64,000 nt of DNA from NCBI GenBank assembly GCA_003024985.2, contig PXIH01S0000176.1; one strand, written 5' to 3'. The DNA comes from Euperipatoides rowelli. Its lineage: Eukaryota; Onychophora; Udeonychophora; Euonychophora; Peripatopsidae. Shown in pieces: positions 39,139 through 48,524 of the stretch (position 1 is its first letter; every line of letters starts with the position of its first letter). The notes beneath the pieces were generated by a model. That model saw only the letters and a program-made list of their open reading frames with translations, was not told the DNA's origin and did not search any database. The translations under genes were made by a program, and so were the position numbers.

Positions 39139-39690
39139 CTAACTACTAAAAGGCATTCCTAGTTTTGCCAATAAAATCTTACTCTCTTTGTCATTTTTAG
39201 CAGTTGTCACTATTGTGATATTCAAGCCTGCTATCCTCTCTATTTTATCATAATCTATCTCTGAGAAAACTATTTGTTCACTTATACCTAGTGAATAATT
39301 ACCATTGCCATCAAAAGCATTTGTATTAACTCCTCTAAAATCTTTGACTCTTGGTAAAGCTAAATTTACAAGTTTATAGAAAAACTCATACATATTATTA
39401 CCACGTAAAGTTACTTTAGCTCCTATTTCTTGTCTTTCTCTAATTTTAAATCCAGCTATTGCTTTTTTTGCCTTTGTCTTTACAGCTTTTTGTCCTGTTA
39501 TTTGACCAAGTTCATTTAAAGCAGAATCCAATAATTTCTTATTCTTAACTGCTTCACCCACACCCATAGATACCACTACTTTTTTCAATCTAGGAACTTG
39601 CATAAATGACTTATATTCAAACTCACTCATTAAAACTTTTACTACATCTGTATTATAATACTTCTTTAACTCAGGAACATGTTTAGCCAC
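39139..39690 (-). CDS. rplE: 50S ribosomal protein L5
   Basis: 183 residues if started at GTG 39690, which lies one base after the rplX stop and has GGAAGGAAG upstream. An in-frame ATG six codons earlier (39708) would overlap rplX and add residues foreign to the family. The signatures [40 protein letters not shown] and [20 protein letters not shown] are present. L5 binds 5S rRNA and P-site tRNA. Confidence 0.93.
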   Translation of the reverse strand: MAKHVPELKKYYNTDVVKVLMSEFEYKSFMQVPRLKKVVVSMGVGEAVKNKKLLDSALNELGQITGQKAVKTKAKKAIAGFKIRERQEIGAKVTLRGNNMYEFFYKLVNLALPRVKDFRGVNTNAFDGNGNYSLGISEQIVFSEIDYDKIERIAGLNITIVTTAKNDKESKILLAKLGMPFSS

Positions 39691-39691
39691 C

Positions 39692-39997
39692 TTACACTTC
39701 CTTCCCATTTCTTTTAGCGTATCTTATTTTTTTTTCATTCTCAAATTTAAATCCAATTCTTGACGTTACACCTTTAACCACTAACATTAAATTAGATAGA
39801 TCAATAGCAGCCTCTTGAGTTATTATTTTTCCCTTCTCTTGCTGAGTCCGTGGTTTTATTACTTTTTTAATAATATTACAACCAGAAACCCAAGCTTTAT
39901 TACTATTCCTATCTATTTTTAATATTTTACCCTTCTTCCCTCTATCCTTACCTAGTATTAACTTTACTTCATCACCTATTTTCAATTTTGTATTCAT
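39692..39997 (-). CDS. rplX: 50S ribosomal protein L24
   Basis: 101 residues from ATG 39997, chosen because GGGAG lies six bases upstream; a TTG two codons earlier is less likely. The KOW motif [20 protein letters not shown] is near the N-terminus. L24 starts assembly of the 50S subunit. It is 16 bases after rplN. Confidence 0.95.
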   Translation of the reverse strand: MNTKLKIGDEVKLILGKDRGKKGKILKIDRNSNKAWVSGCNIIKKVIKPRTQQEKGKIITQEAAIDLSNLMLVVKGVTSRIGFKFENEKKIRYAKRNGKEV

Positions 39998-40013
39998 TAT
40001 CAACTCCCACCAA

Positions 40014-40382
40014 TTATATTACTTCTGAAGCAAGTGATATAATTTTCATAAAATTAAAATCCCTTAACTCTCTTGCAACAGGACCAAATATTCTTTTTCC
40101 TTTTGGACCTAAATTAGCATCAAGTATAACACATGCATTATCATCAAATCTCACATATACCCCATTGTTTCGTCTCACTTCTTTTGAAGTTCTCACAACA
40201 ACAGCCTTACAAACATCACCCTTTTTTACTGAAGAATTTGGTATTGCTTGTTTTATTGCTACTACTATTATGTCACCTACAGTAGCATATTTTTTTTTAC
40301 TACCACCCAATACCTTTATACACTGAGCAGTTTTACCACCTGTATTATCAGCAACATTTAAATATGTTTGCATTTGAATCAT
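40014..40382 (-). CDS. rplN: 50S ribosomal protein L14
   Basis: 122 residues with [20 protein letters not shown] at the start and [28 protein letters not shown] near the end, both diagnostic. L14 forms an intersubunit bridge and is the docking site of the silencing factor RsfS in other bacteria. Confidence 0.98.
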   Translation of the reverse strand: MIQMQTYLNVADNTGGKTAQCIKVLGGSKKKYATVGDIIVVAIKQAIPNSSVKKGDVCKAVVVRTSKEVRRNNGVYVRFDDNACVILDANLGPKGKRIFGPVARELRDFNFMKIISLASEVI

Positions 40383-40431
40383 ACATCTCCTCCAAAATAC
40401 ATCCTATATTAATCTATAAATCATTTATTAA

Positions 40432-40686
40432 TTATTTTGACTTCTCTATTATTTCTACAAGAATCCACTTTTTTTGTTTACTTATAGGCCTGGATTCCCT
40501 TACTTTTACTTTATCGCCTTCTTTTGCCTCTTCTTGTATATCATGAGCTTTTATTCGCTCACTAGTTTGCACATATTTATGATAGATTGGATGCATTTTC
40601 CTATGTGCAACTTCAACTACTATTGTTTTCTCCATTTTATCACTTACAACTCTACCAACCAGCTCTTTTTTATTACTCTGTGCCAT
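40432..40686 (-). CDS. rpsQ: 30S ribosomal protein S17
   Basis: 84 residues with the OB-fold signature [31 protein letters not shown] and [18 protein letters not shown]. It lies three bases after rpmC. The 49-base gap before rplN contains only the rplN ribosome binding site. Confidence 0.97.
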   Translation of the reverse strand: MAQSNKKELVGRVVSDKMEKTIVVEVAHRKMHPIYHKYVQTSERIKAHDIQEEAKEGDKVKVRESRPISKQKKWILVEIIEKSK

Positions 40687-40689
40687 AAC

Positions 40690-40887
40690 CTAATCCTTCC
40701 TAATACCTTTTTCACATTCTCTTAATATTGTATTTAGCCTAGCTATATCCCTTTTAATTCCTCTTCTTCTTAAAGGATTATCTATATGCCCCAATACTGA
40801 TTTAAACCTTAAATCCATATACTCTTTTTTAAGAGCTACTAACTTTAAACTTACATCTTCAAATGCCAAATCTTTAAATTTATTCAT
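40690..40887 (-). CDS. rpmC: 50S ribosomal protein L29
   Basis: 65 residues, two antiparallel helices, with the family pattern LVALKKEYMDLRFKSVLGHIDNPLRRRGIKRDIARLNTIL. It sits by the peptide exit tunnel. It lies between rplP and rpsQ with gaps of 3-6 bases. Confidence 0.96.
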   Translation of the reverse strand: MNKFKDLAFEDVSLKLVALKKEYMDLRFKSVLGHIDNPLRRRGIKRDIARLNTILRECEKGIRKD

Positions 40888-40893
40888 TAATAC

Positions 40894-41310
40894 TCACCTT
40901 GAATCTCTTTTTATTACAAATACTGTTTGCATAGCAAACTTTGAGCTTGCAAGCTTCATAGCTTCCTTAGCAAGTTCAAAATTAATTCCTGACATCTCAA
41001 ACATTACAGTACCAGCCTTAACAGGAGCAACCCATGAATCAACAGCACCTTTTCCTTTACCCATCCTTGTTTCAGCTGGTTTCCTTGTATAAGGAATATC
41101 CGGAAAAATTCTTATCCACACTTTACCGCCCCTTTTAATCTTGCGAGTCATTGCAATCCGTGCAGCCTCTATTTGTCTTGCTGTTACATAACATGTATCG
41201 ACAGAGACAAGTCCACAATCACCAAAAGATATTTTATTACCCTTATGTGCTTCACCCCTTAACTTTCCTCTTTGCCTTTTTCTATATTTACACTTTTTTG
41301 GGCTTAACAT
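40894..41310 (-). CDS. rplP: 50S ribosomal protein L16
   Basis: 138 residues with MLSPKKCKYRKRQRGKLRG at the start, AARIAMTRKIKRGGKVWIRIFPDIP in the middle and VKAGTVMFEMSG, all conserved. L16 helps build the A-site region of the 50S subunit. GGGGAGGG lies upstream. Its ATG overlaps a TAA (TAATG) that ends the remnant tail of rpsC, the expected coupling in this operon. Confidence 0.97.
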   Translation of the reverse strand: MLSPKKCKYRKRQRGKLRGEAHKGNKISFGDCGLVSVDTCYVTARQIEAARIAMTRKIKRGGKVWIRIFPDIPYTRKPAETRMGKGKGAVDSWVAPVKAGTVMFEMSGINFELAKEAMKLASSKFAMQTVFVIKRDSR

Positions 41311-41399
41311 TATAATCCCTCCCCTCTATCCTCTTTACTTAGTTCTGAACTAACCCCTTAATTAAAAATTAACTTTTTTAAAAAATCATTTTTATTTTA
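41310..41399 (-). other. Remnant C-terminal tail of rpsC, cut by two in-frame stops
   Basis: After the rpsC stop (TAA 41397-41399) the same frame stays open for 12 codons, meets a second TAA at 41358-41360, and reads 15 more codons ending in a TAA that overlaps the rplP ATG as TAATG. The last stretch reads SSELSKEDRGEGL, polar and charged like the variable S3 tails of other Borrelia. An 87-bp gap is also unusual in this tightly packed operon. I infer that the ancestral S3 ran to 41310. Confidence 0.65.
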
Positions 41400-42140
41400 G
41401 CTTTTAGCTATTAATTCTTTATCTTCAGTTTTATAGTTTAAATTTTCTTTTTCCTTATAAAATTTTTTATTTATAACTTGTCCTGCATCTGTACTATTAA
41501 ATCTACCCAATATTTCGCCCCTAAATATCCAAACCTTTACACCGATTATTCCATATGTAGTATAAGCTTCTGCAAAACCATAATCAATATTTGCCCTTAA
41601 AGTATGAAGAGGAACTCTTCCTTCTTTTACTTTAAATACTCTAGCAATTTCAGCTCCACCAAGTCGTCCAGAAACTTGTATTTTTATTCCTTGAACACCT
41701 TTAACTACTGAATTATGCAAAGTCGTCTTTAAAACCTTTCTATAAGCAGCCCTATTACTTATTTGTTTTGCTATTCCATTACAAACAATCTGTGCACTAT
41801 GTTCAGATTTTTTTATTTCTTTAACCTTAATATTGATTTTTCTATTTATATTCTTTGATAAAAGTTTTCCAATTTGTTCAAAATTAATACCTTTTGTTCC
41901 AATTACAACACCAGGTCTAGGAGTTTCTATTATTATAGTTACCTTCTGAGAACTATTTCTTACAATCTCTATATTTGCTATTTCAAATTTTATGTCCTTT
42001 AAAAACTTTATAATTTCTCTTCTTATGAAAAAATCCTCATGTAAAATAGTTACATATAATTTTTTATTAAAATACCAAGTAGACTTCCAAGTCTTATTTA
42101 TTTTTAATCTTAATCCAAACGGATGCGCTTTTTGTCCCAT
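41397..42140 (-). CDS. rpsC: 30S ribosomal protein S3, shortened at the C-terminus
   Basis: 247 residues. The KH domain (ETPRPGVVIGTKGINFEQIGKLL) and the S3 C-terminal domain (KVSGRLGG type: IQVSGRLGGAEIARVFKVKEGRVPLHTLRANIDYG) are intact, so the ribosomal part should work. S3 lines the mRNA entry tunnel and has helicase-linked residues here. The Borrelia tail beyond about residue 215 is not conserved; in this gene it is shortened by a stop, with a readable remnant beyond it. Confidence 0.96.
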   Translation of the reverse strand: MGQKAHPFGLRLKINKTWKSTWYFNKKLYVTILHEDFFIRREIIKFLKDIKFEIANIEIVRNSSQKVTIIIETPRPGVVIGTKGINFEQIGKLLSKNINRKINIKVKEIKKSEHSAQIVCNGIAKQISNRAAYRKVLKTTLHNSVVKGVQGIKIQVSGRLGGAEIARVFKVKEGRVPLHTLRANIDYGFAEAYTTYGIIGVKVWIFRGEILGRFNSTDAGQVINKKFYKEKENLNYKTEDKELIAKS

Positions 42141-42143
42141 ATT

Positions 42144-42506
42144 TTAATCTCCACTTTGAATTTTTTCGTCAATTTCCACGAAAATATGACAACTTCTATT
42201 GATAAGCCTATCAGCTCTTCCACGGGCACGAGGCCACACTCGTTTACGTTTTATACCCTCATCTATCATTACAGTTTTCAACATTATCATATCCTCAGAC
42301 AGACTCTTATTATGATACATTGCATTTGAAGCTGCTGATTTTATTGTTTTTTCTAATAATTTAGCACCCTTATTAGGCATTGCAAATAAAATAGCCATAG
42401 CTTTAAGATAAGATTGTCCTCTAACAATATCAGCCAGAGGCCTTACTTTTTTTGGAGAAGAAGGTAAATTTTTACCTTTTGCTGTATATTTTCTATTTAT
42501 CAACAT
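42144..42506 (-). CDS. rplV: 50S ribosomal protein L22
   Basis: 120 residues from ATG 42506 (a TTG one codon earlier is less likely). The signatures SPKKVRPLADIVRGQSYLKA, LEKTIKSAASNAMYHNKSL and VWPRARGRADRLINRSCHI match L22, whose beta-hairpin lines the exit tunnel. It is between rpsS and rpsC. Confidence 0.96.
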   Translation of the reverse strand: MLINRKYTAKGKNLPSSPKKVRPLADIVRGQSYLKAMAILFAMPNKGAKLLEKTIKSAASNAMYHNKSLSEDMIMLKTVMIDEGIKRKRVWPRARGRADRLINRSCHIFVEIDEKIQSGD

Positions 42507-42516
42507 CAAAACCTAC

Positions 42517-42795
42517 CTATTTTTTACCTTTTTTATCTGACTTTGCATGACCCCTAAATAGCCTTGTTGGAGAAAATTCACCAAGCTTATGTCCAACTAA
42601 ATCTTCTGTTATATACAAAGGTATAAATGTTTTACCATTGTGAACAGATACTACAAGTCCTACCATTTCAGGAATTATTGTTGAAGCCCTTGAATAAGTC
42701 TTAATTACTACTCTTTTCTGGGAGCCAGAAACAGACACTATCTTTTTATAAAGATTTTTATCTACAAATGGTCCCTTTTTTACAGATCTTGCCAT
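42517..42795 (-). CDS. rpsS: 30S ribosomal protein S19
   Basis: 92 residues with [42 protein letters not shown] and [20 protein letters not shown]19 is in the head of the 30S subunit next to S13. It is 12 bases after rplB. Confidence 0.98.
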   Translation of the reverse strand: MARSVKKGPFVDKNLYKKIVSVSGSQKRVVIKTYSRASTIIPEMVGLVVSVHNGKTFIPLYITEDLVGHKLGEFSPTRLFRGHAKSDKKGKK

Positions 42796-42807
42796 GCTTA
42801 CTCCTAA

Positions 42808-43638
42808 CTACTTCCTTTTTTTCAAAATAAGTTTATCTGAATATTTGCGTTTTTTACGCGTTTTATATCCTTTAGTTGATTGACCCCATGGAGATACAGG
42901 ATGACGACCTCCTGATGTTTTACCCTCACCACCACCATGTGGATGATCAACAGGGTTCATAGCAACACCTCTAACTTTTGGTCTTCTTCCTAACCACCTA
43001 CTTTTTCCCGCTTTACCAATGGAAACATTAAAATGATCCTCATTACTAATAGAACCAATAGTCGCAATACACTTCTTAGAAACCATTCTAGTTTCACCTG
43101 AGGATAATTTAACAGTCACATAAGATCCATCCATAGCTAAAACTGTAGCAGAACCGCCAGCACTTCTTATGAGCTGTCCACCTTTTCCAAGATTAAGCTC
43201 AATGTTATGAACTTCTCTACCAACAGGAATATTTTCAAGAGGCAAAGCATTACCTATCCTAATAGGGACATTAGGACCACTTTCCAACATAACTCCAACT
43301 TTAATTCCTTTAGGTGCAATAATATATCTCTTCTCGCCATCTTTATAAAATAACAAAGCTATATTTGCACTTCTATTAGGATCATATTCTATAGATTTTA
43401 CACAGGCTGGAATTCCAAACTTATCTCTTCTGTAAAAATCAATTTGTCTGTATTTTCTTTTATGTCCCCCACCTTTTCTTCTAACACTTATTCTTCCATT
43501 AGAAGCTCTTCCTGCATTAGCTGTCTTACCATGTGTTAAAGACTTCAAAGGATTATTACCTTGAGTTAAATCTTCAAATTTTAAAGTAGTCTTAAAGCGT
43601 AATGACGAAGTTCTAGGTTTATACGTTTTTATACCCAT
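42808..43638 (-). CDS. rplB: 50S ribosomal protein L2
   Basis: 276 residues. It contains the peptidyl-transferase-centre signature [20 protein letters not shown] with the conserved His, the RNA-binding core [21 protein letters not shown] and a basic C-terminus. It lies between rplW and rpsS. Confidence 0.98.
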   Translation of the reverse strand: MGIKTYKPRTSSLRFKTTLKFEDLTQGNNPLKSLTHGKTANAGRASNGRISVRRKGGGHKRKYRQIDFYRRDKFGIPACVKSIEYDPNRSANIALLFYKDGEKRYIIAPKGIKVGVMLESGPNVPIRIGNALPLENIPVGREVHNIELNLGKGGQLIRSAGGSATVLAMDGSYVTVKLSSGETRMVSKKCIATIGSISNEDHFNVSIGKAGKSRWLGRRPKVRGVAMNPVDHPHGGGEGKTSGGRHPVSPWGQSTKGYKTRKKRKYSDKLILKKRK

Positions 43639-43642
43639 CTAT

Positions 43643-43948
43643 TTATATTTCCTTTAAAATATCTAGCTTATCTTTCTCATTTAAATAAACATATGCTTTT
43701 TTCCATGAAGAAGAACAACCCATTCCTACAGCTTGTCCTTTTTTAGATATCACTCTTTTCATTTTACCCTTCATATTTAATATTCTACATAATCTTGGTT
43801 TTATATTAAACAATTTCTCTATTGTGTTTTCTACTTCTTTTTTATTTGCCTTTTTAGCTACTTTAAAAGTGTAAATATTGAACTTTTCTCTTTGAATATT
43901 TGTCTTCTCTGTAAGCAATGGTGCAATAATTATATCATAAATTTTCAT
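43643..43948 (-). CDS. rplW: 50S ribosomal protein L23
   Basis: 101 residues if started at MKIYDIIIAPLLTEKT, the family's usual N-terminus. An earlier ATG at 43966 overlaps the rplD stop (ATGA) and would add six residues; the sequence alone does not decide, and both are possible. L23 frames the tunnel exit and docks trigger factor and SRP. Confidence 0.92.
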   Translation of the reverse strand: MKIYDIIIAPLLTEKTNIQREKFNIYTFKVAKKANKKEVENTIEKLFNIKPRLCRILNMKGKMKRVISKKGQAVGMGCSSSWKKAYVYLNEKDKLDILKEI

Positions 43949-43962
43949 ATTATTATCTAGCC

Positions 43963-44592
43963 TCATTTCGTATAAAATTCATTAAGCTTTCCGATTGCCG
44001 ACTCTAAAGCTAACACATTCTGTGTATAGAATAAATCAACTACTCTTAGTCTATTATAAGACAAGATTTTCAAATTCTTAATATTTCTTCCTGCTCTTTT
44101 AACCATCAAATCATCTGAATCAAGCAAAATAACAGTTCTTCCATTAGTCTTAACAATGTTTTTCATTAATAAATATAATTCTTTTGTCTTACCAGATTCA
44201 ATTGTAAAATCTTCCACAACTTTAAATTGTTCAAATTCACTAGCCCTTAAACTAAGAACAGACTTAATAGCAAGCCTTTTAACTTTCTTAGGCAATTTAT
44301 AACTAAAATCCCTTGGTTTTGGACCTAAAGCAACTCCACCACCTACCCAGATTGGATTCCTTTTTGTACCAACTCTAGCTCGTCCTGTCCCTTTTTGCTT
44401 CCAAGGCTTAGCTCCACTGCCTTGGACTTCTGATCTAGTTTTTGTAGATGCAGTTCCTACTCTAAGATTTGCAAGTTCATTTTTAATTGCATCATAAATA
44501 GACCCTTGCTTGACTGTTATATTAAAAACCTCATCTTTTAATTCTACTGTTCGTAACTCTTTTCCATCTTTAGAAAAAACTTTTCTTTCCAT
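43963..44592 (-). CDS. rplD: 50S ribosomal protein L4
   Basis: 209 residues. The loop SEVQGSGAKPWKQKGTGRARVGTKRNPIWVGGGVALGPKPR is the tunnel-reaching extension typical of L4. L4 is the autogenous regulator of the S10 operon in enterobacteria; no such leader can be seen here. Confidence 0.97.
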   Translation of the reverse strand: MERKVFSKDGKELRTVELKDEVFNITVKQGSIYDAIKNELANLRVGTASTKTRSEVQGSGAKPWKQKGTGRARVGTKRNPIWVGGGVALGPKPRDFSYKLPKKVKRLAIKSVLSLRASEFEQFKVVEDFTIESGKTKELYLLMKNIVKTNGRTVILLDSDDLMVKRAGRNIKNLKILSYNRLRVVDLFYTQNVLALESAIGKLNEFYTK

Positions 44593-44610
44593 GTCTACAC
44601 CTAAAAATAT

Positions 44611-45225
44611 CTAACTTGGTCTAACCATTACAAAAGAACCCCTAGCACCTGGAACAGGTCCTTTAATAAGCAATACATTGCTTTGAAGATCTATTTGCAC
44701 AACTTCCAAATTCTTTGTAGTTTGCTGAATACCACCCATTCTTCCAGCCATTTTAGTACCCTTAAAAGTCCTAGCAGGGTACGTTGCTTGCCCTGTACCA
44801 CCTAATGCTCTGTGAAACTTTGAACCATGAGTAGCTGGTCCTCCACTAAAATTGTGCCTTTTCATAGCACCCTGAAATCCTTTCCCTTTTGTTACTCCAG
44901 TAACATCAACAGATCGTACTTCATTAAAAATATCTAAACCTATTTTACTTCCTACTTCATAACCGTTTATGTTTTTAAGTTCAAAAATATATTTTTTAGG
45001 TTTTATTCCACTCAAAGCTTTAAATTGACCTTTAACTGGTTTTGTAATCTTATTTACTTTCAAATCATACGCCCCTGCTACTAAAGCAGAATATCCATCT
45101 TTTTCTATCGTCTTTTTACCTAACACATAACTAGACTGAAATTCTACTACTGTAACCGGCAAAACCATACCATTCTCTTTAAATACTTGAGTCATACCAA
45201 TTTTCTTGCCAATTAACCTTAACAT
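44611..45225 (-). CDS. rplC: 50S ribosomal protein L3
   Basis: 204 residues beginning MLRLIGKKIGMTQVFKENGMVLPVTVVE, with the diagnostic KGKGFQGAMKRHNFSGGPATHGSKFHRALGG and FKGTKMAGRMGG. L3 reaches toward the peptidyl transferase centre. It is 37 bases after rpsJ. Confidence 0.98.
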   Translation of the reverse strand: MLRLIGKKIGMTQVFKENGMVLPVTVVEFQSSYVLGKKTIEKDGYSALVAGAYDLKVNKITKPVKGQFKALSGIKPKKYIFELKNINGYEVGSKIGLDIFNEVRSVDVTGVTKGKGFQGAMKRHNFSGGPATHGSKFHRALGGTGQATYPARTFKGTKMAGRMGGIQQTTKNLEVVQIDLQSNVLLIKGPVPGARGSFVMVRPS

Positions 45226-45262
45226 CTAAACACCTCAAATCTCCTATATATAAAACAACTTC

Positions 45263-45574
45263 TTACTGCTTAATATCGACTTCTACACCAGGAGCTAATT
45301 CTATTTTCATCAAAGAATCCATTAATAATGAAGTCGGATAAAGAATGTCTATTAATCTTTTATGAGTTCTCATTTCAAACTGCTCTCTTGACGTCTTGTT
45401 AACATGAGGAGAACGTATAACTGTATATTTAGTTATTTTTGTTGGCAAAGGTATTGGTCCTTTAATTTGTGCCTTAGATTGTTGAACCGCTTTTACAATA
45501 TCTTTTGTACTTTGATCTAGTATTTTTACATCAAAACCAAATAACTTTATTCTTATTTTATCTTCGCCTATCAT
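45263..45574 (-). CDS. rpsJ: 30S ribosomal protein S10
   Basis: 103 residues with [52 protein letters not shown] and a C-terminal beta strand. S10 is also the partner of NusB in antitermination. It lies between tuf and rplC, so tuf leads this S10 operon. Confidence 0.97.
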   Translation of the reverse strand: MIGEDKIRIKLFGFDVKILDQSTKDIVKAVQQSKAQIKGPIPLPTKITKYTVIRSPHVNKTSREQFEMRTHKRLIDILYPTSLLMDSLMKIELAPGVEVDIKQ

Positions 45575-45634
45575 TCACTCTCCTCAATACTAACAATAAA
45601 AACACATTTTAATCTCATTATACTCATATTATAC

Positions 45635-46864
45635 TTATTTCTTAGGCTTAGAATCCGTTTGAGATTCTTCCATTACTTCAATTACAACCCCTGAAGCAAC
45701 AGTTCTTCCACCCTCACGTACAGCGAATTCTAGTTCTTTATGCAAAGCTATAGGAGAAATTAATTCCACTTCTATGTCTGCAGTATCACCAGGCATTATC
45801 ATTTCTTTATTCTTTGGTAATATTATTGAACCAGTAACATCTGTGGTCCTAAAGAAAAACTGTGGACGATAACCTGTAAAAAATGGCTTATGTCTACCAC
45901 CTTCTTCTTTTGTTAAACAATATATATGAGCTTTAAATTTTTTATGAGCCAAAAGTGTTCCACAAGCACAAAGCACTTGTCCTCTTTCTATATCATTTTT
46001 ATCAACACCCCTAAGGAGCATACCTACATTATCACCAGCTATTGCCTCGTTAAGCACCTTACTAAAGGTTTCTATACCTGTTACAGTAGTTTTTCTAGTC
46101 TCTCTAAGTCCTACAATTTCAACTTCTGTACCAATTTTAATACGACCACACTCAACACGACCTGTAGCAACAGTACCACGCCCTTGAATTGAAAAAACGT
46201 CTTCTACAGCAAGTAAAAATGGCTTTTCTTCATCACGAATTGGTGGCTGAAAATATGAATCCATCGTATCAAGCAACTCTTTTATGCACTTTGTAGCCTC
46301 TGGATCATCAGGATTCATCATAGCATTATAAGCAGAACCTTTAATAATTGGAGTATCACCTAGAAATCCATATTTTTCAGCTAATTCCAAAGTTTCAACC
46401 TCAACAAGTTCAATCAACTCAGGATCAGCAAGATCTAACTTATTTAAAAAAATTATTATTCTATTAATACCTACTCTTTTTGCAAGCAACAAATGTTCTC
46501 TTGTTTGTGGCTCAGCACCACTATCAGCAGCAATTAAAATTATCGCAGCATCCATTTGAGCTGCTCCTGTAATCATATTCTTAATATAATCTGCATGACC
46601 AGGGCAATCAACGTGAGCATAATGCCTTTTTTCTGTCTCATATTCTATATGTCTTGCATTAATTGTTATTCCCCTTGCCTTTTCCTCAGGAGCATTATCT
46701 ATTTCCTCATATTTTAAAGATTTAATTTTTTTACTCTTATCTGAACAATGCTTTGCACAATATATACTAATAGCTGAAGTTAATGTTGTTTTACCATGGT
46801 CAACATGACCTATTGTACCTACATTAATATGAGGCTTGGTTCTATTAAAAACCTCCTTAGCCAT
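45635..46864 (-). CDS. tuf: Elongation factor Tu
   Basis: GTPase that brings aminoacyl-tRNA to the ribosome. ATG 46864 is chosen because AAGGAGG lies six bases upstream. The 409 residues show [10 protein letters not shown] (G1), ARGITI (switch I), DCPGHADY (G3) and NKLD (G4), then the two beta-barrel domains. It is the first gene of the S10 cluster and has the promoter described upstream of it. Confidence 0.98.
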   Translation of the reverse strand: MAKEVFNRTKPHINVGTIGHVDHGKTTLTSAISIYCAKHCSDKSKKIKSLKYEEIDNAPEEKARGITINARHIEYETEKRHYAHVDCPGHADYIKNMITGAAQMDAAIILIAADSGAEPQTREHLLLAKRVGINRIIIFLNKLDLADPELIELVEVETLELAEKYGFLGDTPIIKGSAYNAMMNPDDPEATKCIKELLDTMDSYFQPPIRDEEKPFLLAVEDVFSIQGRGTVATGRVECGRIKIGTEVEIVGLRETRKTTVTGIETFSKVLNEAIAGDNVGMLLRGVDKNDIERGQVLCACGTLLAHKKFKAHIYCLTKEEGGRHKPFFTGYRPQFFFRTTDVTGSIILPKNKEMIMPGDTADIEVELISPIALHKELEFAVREGGRTVASGVVIEVMEESQTDSKPKK

Positions 46865-47042
46865 CAAAATCCTCCTTATAACTTTCTATTTTAGAATAGA
46901 GTATTCAAGTTATTTACTTACTCATTTTAAAAAAAATAATAACATAAAAATATATCTAATATCTAATATCTACAATCATTAAAAAACACAAATTCTAAGT
47001 TATTTGAATACATTTTTCTAATAAGATTTTCACAATATGCTT

Positions 47043-47071
47043 AGTGTATATTTTTTATATTAAATAGTCAA
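47043..47071 (-). promoter_or_regulatory. Promoter of the tuf-S10 cluster
   Basis: On the minus strand, TTGACT (47066-47071) and TACACT (47043-47048) are 17 bases apart, about 180 bases upstream of the tuf start. The leader between is very AT-rich, with no strong hairpin visible to me. The cluster has no better promoter upstream of tuf. Confidence 0.55.
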
Positions 47072-47087
47072 CTGTTGCTAACTAATT

Positions 47088-47111
47088 TAATAAGTAATTT
47101 TTTACTTATTA
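47088..47111 (-). terminator. Likely terminator after the MATE transporter gene
   Basis: A perfect 10-bp inverted repeat (TAATAAGTAA, loop of four bases, TTACTTATTA) lies 23 bases past the MATE stop and just before the tuf promoter. It is all AT apart from two G-C pairs and the tail after it is not T-rich, so its strength as a terminator is doubtful. Confidence 0.45.
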
Positions 47112-47133
47112 TAAGTTTACTTAATTATTCTTA

Positions 47134-48492
47134 CTACTTACACCTATAGTAAATACCGTGTTTCGAATGATCTGTTAAAGCTAGAAATAATAAAATCAAA
47201 AATGCTGAATAATTTGAAATGACTAAAGCAATGGAAATAGAAAGCTCCATTAAATCAAAATGTTGCAAGATTGCAACAGAAGGCAATCTAATAAACCACA
47301 ATCTAATAAATACAATCAAAATTACAATATTTGCACGACCAATACCAATAAACATGCCATTAAAGACCTGTTGCAGTGCAAAACCTATGCTACTTAAAGC
47401 TGACCAAAATAAATAATTATTTCCATACCTAAGTACTTCAAGATCTTTTGAAAATAAAGCCATTATCTTATTTTTATATACCATAACAATTATGGCTATT
47501 ACAAATGATATTAAAAAAGTAACAATAAATCCTTTAACCAAAGCCTCTTTTATTCTATGTATTTTTTTAGCACCGAAATTTTGTCCTACTATAGAAATTA
47601 AAGCAGAACTTATTCCAACTGCAGGTAAATATAAAAAAGAAACAATATTATTAACAACTCCATACGCAGCTAAAAAGTTGTTATTAATTTCCACAACAAA
47701 TGAGTTCAAAATTAAAAAGGAAAGGGCTGTCATTACTTGCCCAAAAGCTGTTGGAAGACTAAATTTAACTATTTGTTTCATTAAGCCAAGATTAGGCTTA
47801 AAATCTAAAAATGTTATTCTTAAACCTTTTTTAAAAAAATAAGTTAGAATTAAATAAGCTACTATTGTTAAAAATTTAGAAACTAATGTTGCATAAGCAG
47901 CACCAACAATTCCTAAACCACAATAAAACATTAGAAAAGGATCAAGTATAAAGTTAACAATATTTGCAATTAAAATAATTAGCATCGAAATATAAGTAGT
48001 TCCTTGAGCAGTTAAAACATAACCTATTGAAACACTTAAAAACATCATTGGTACTGAGTACACTGTTACTAAAAGATATGACTTTGCTAATTCCTTTAGT
48101 TCTCCACTTGCTCCAAGACAATCCAGAATAGTATCAAGAAATACAAAAATAAAAACTGTAACAAATAAAGACAAAATAAAATTCAAAGTTATAAGCTGTC
48201 CGGAATATTTTGCTGTTAGTTTGTAATCACCTCTTCCCATATTTCTAGCTATTAAGGACATACTTCCTATTGACATACCAATAGCCAAAGATACAATAAA
48301 AAGATTTACTGGTGTTATTAAAGAAATAGCAGCTAAGGAAACAGAGCCTAACATACCCACATAAAACATGTCTACAATGTCATATAACATTTGAATGGCA
48401 CTGCTTACCATTACAGGAGTTCCTATTACAATAATAACTTTATACAGATTACTAGTTAAAATTAAATTTGTAGTCTTATTCTGTACAAACAT
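47134..48492 (-). CDS. MATE-family efflux transporter
   Basis: A 452-residue membrane protein with about 12 helices in two related halves, of the multidrug-and-toxin-extrusion type (NorM/DinF-like). Family segments are TPVMVSSAIQMLYDIVDMFYVGMLGSVSLAAIS at the N-terminus and the matching FSLPTAFGQVMTALSFLILNSFVV in the second half. It would use Na+ or H+ to export cationic compounds. It lies alone between murA and tuf. Confidence 0.9.
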   Translation of the reverse strand: MFVQNKTTNLILTSNLYKVIIVIGTPVMVSSAIQMLYDIVDMFYVGMLGSVSLAAISLITPVNLFIVSLAIGMSIGSMSLIARNMGRGDYKLTAKYSGQLITLNFILSLFVTVFIFVFLDTILDCLGASGELKELAKSYLLVTVYSVPMMFLSVSIGYVLTAQGTTYISMLIILIANIVNFILDPFLMFYCGLGIVGAAYATLVSKFLTIVAYLILTYFFKKGLRITFLDFKPNLGLMKQIVKFSLPTAFGQVMTALSFLILNSFVVEINNNFLAAYGVVNNIVSFLYLPAVGISSALISIVGQNFGAKKIHRIKEALVKGFIVTFLISFVIAIIVMVYKNKIMALFSKDLEVLRYGNNYLFWSALSSIGFALQQVFNGMFIGIGRANIVILIVFIRLWFIRLPSVAILQHFDLMELSISIALVISNYSAFLILLFLALTDHSKHGIYYRCK

Positions 48493-48524
48493 AGTAAAAT
48501 TATTCCTTTTTTATAAGTTTTTTA

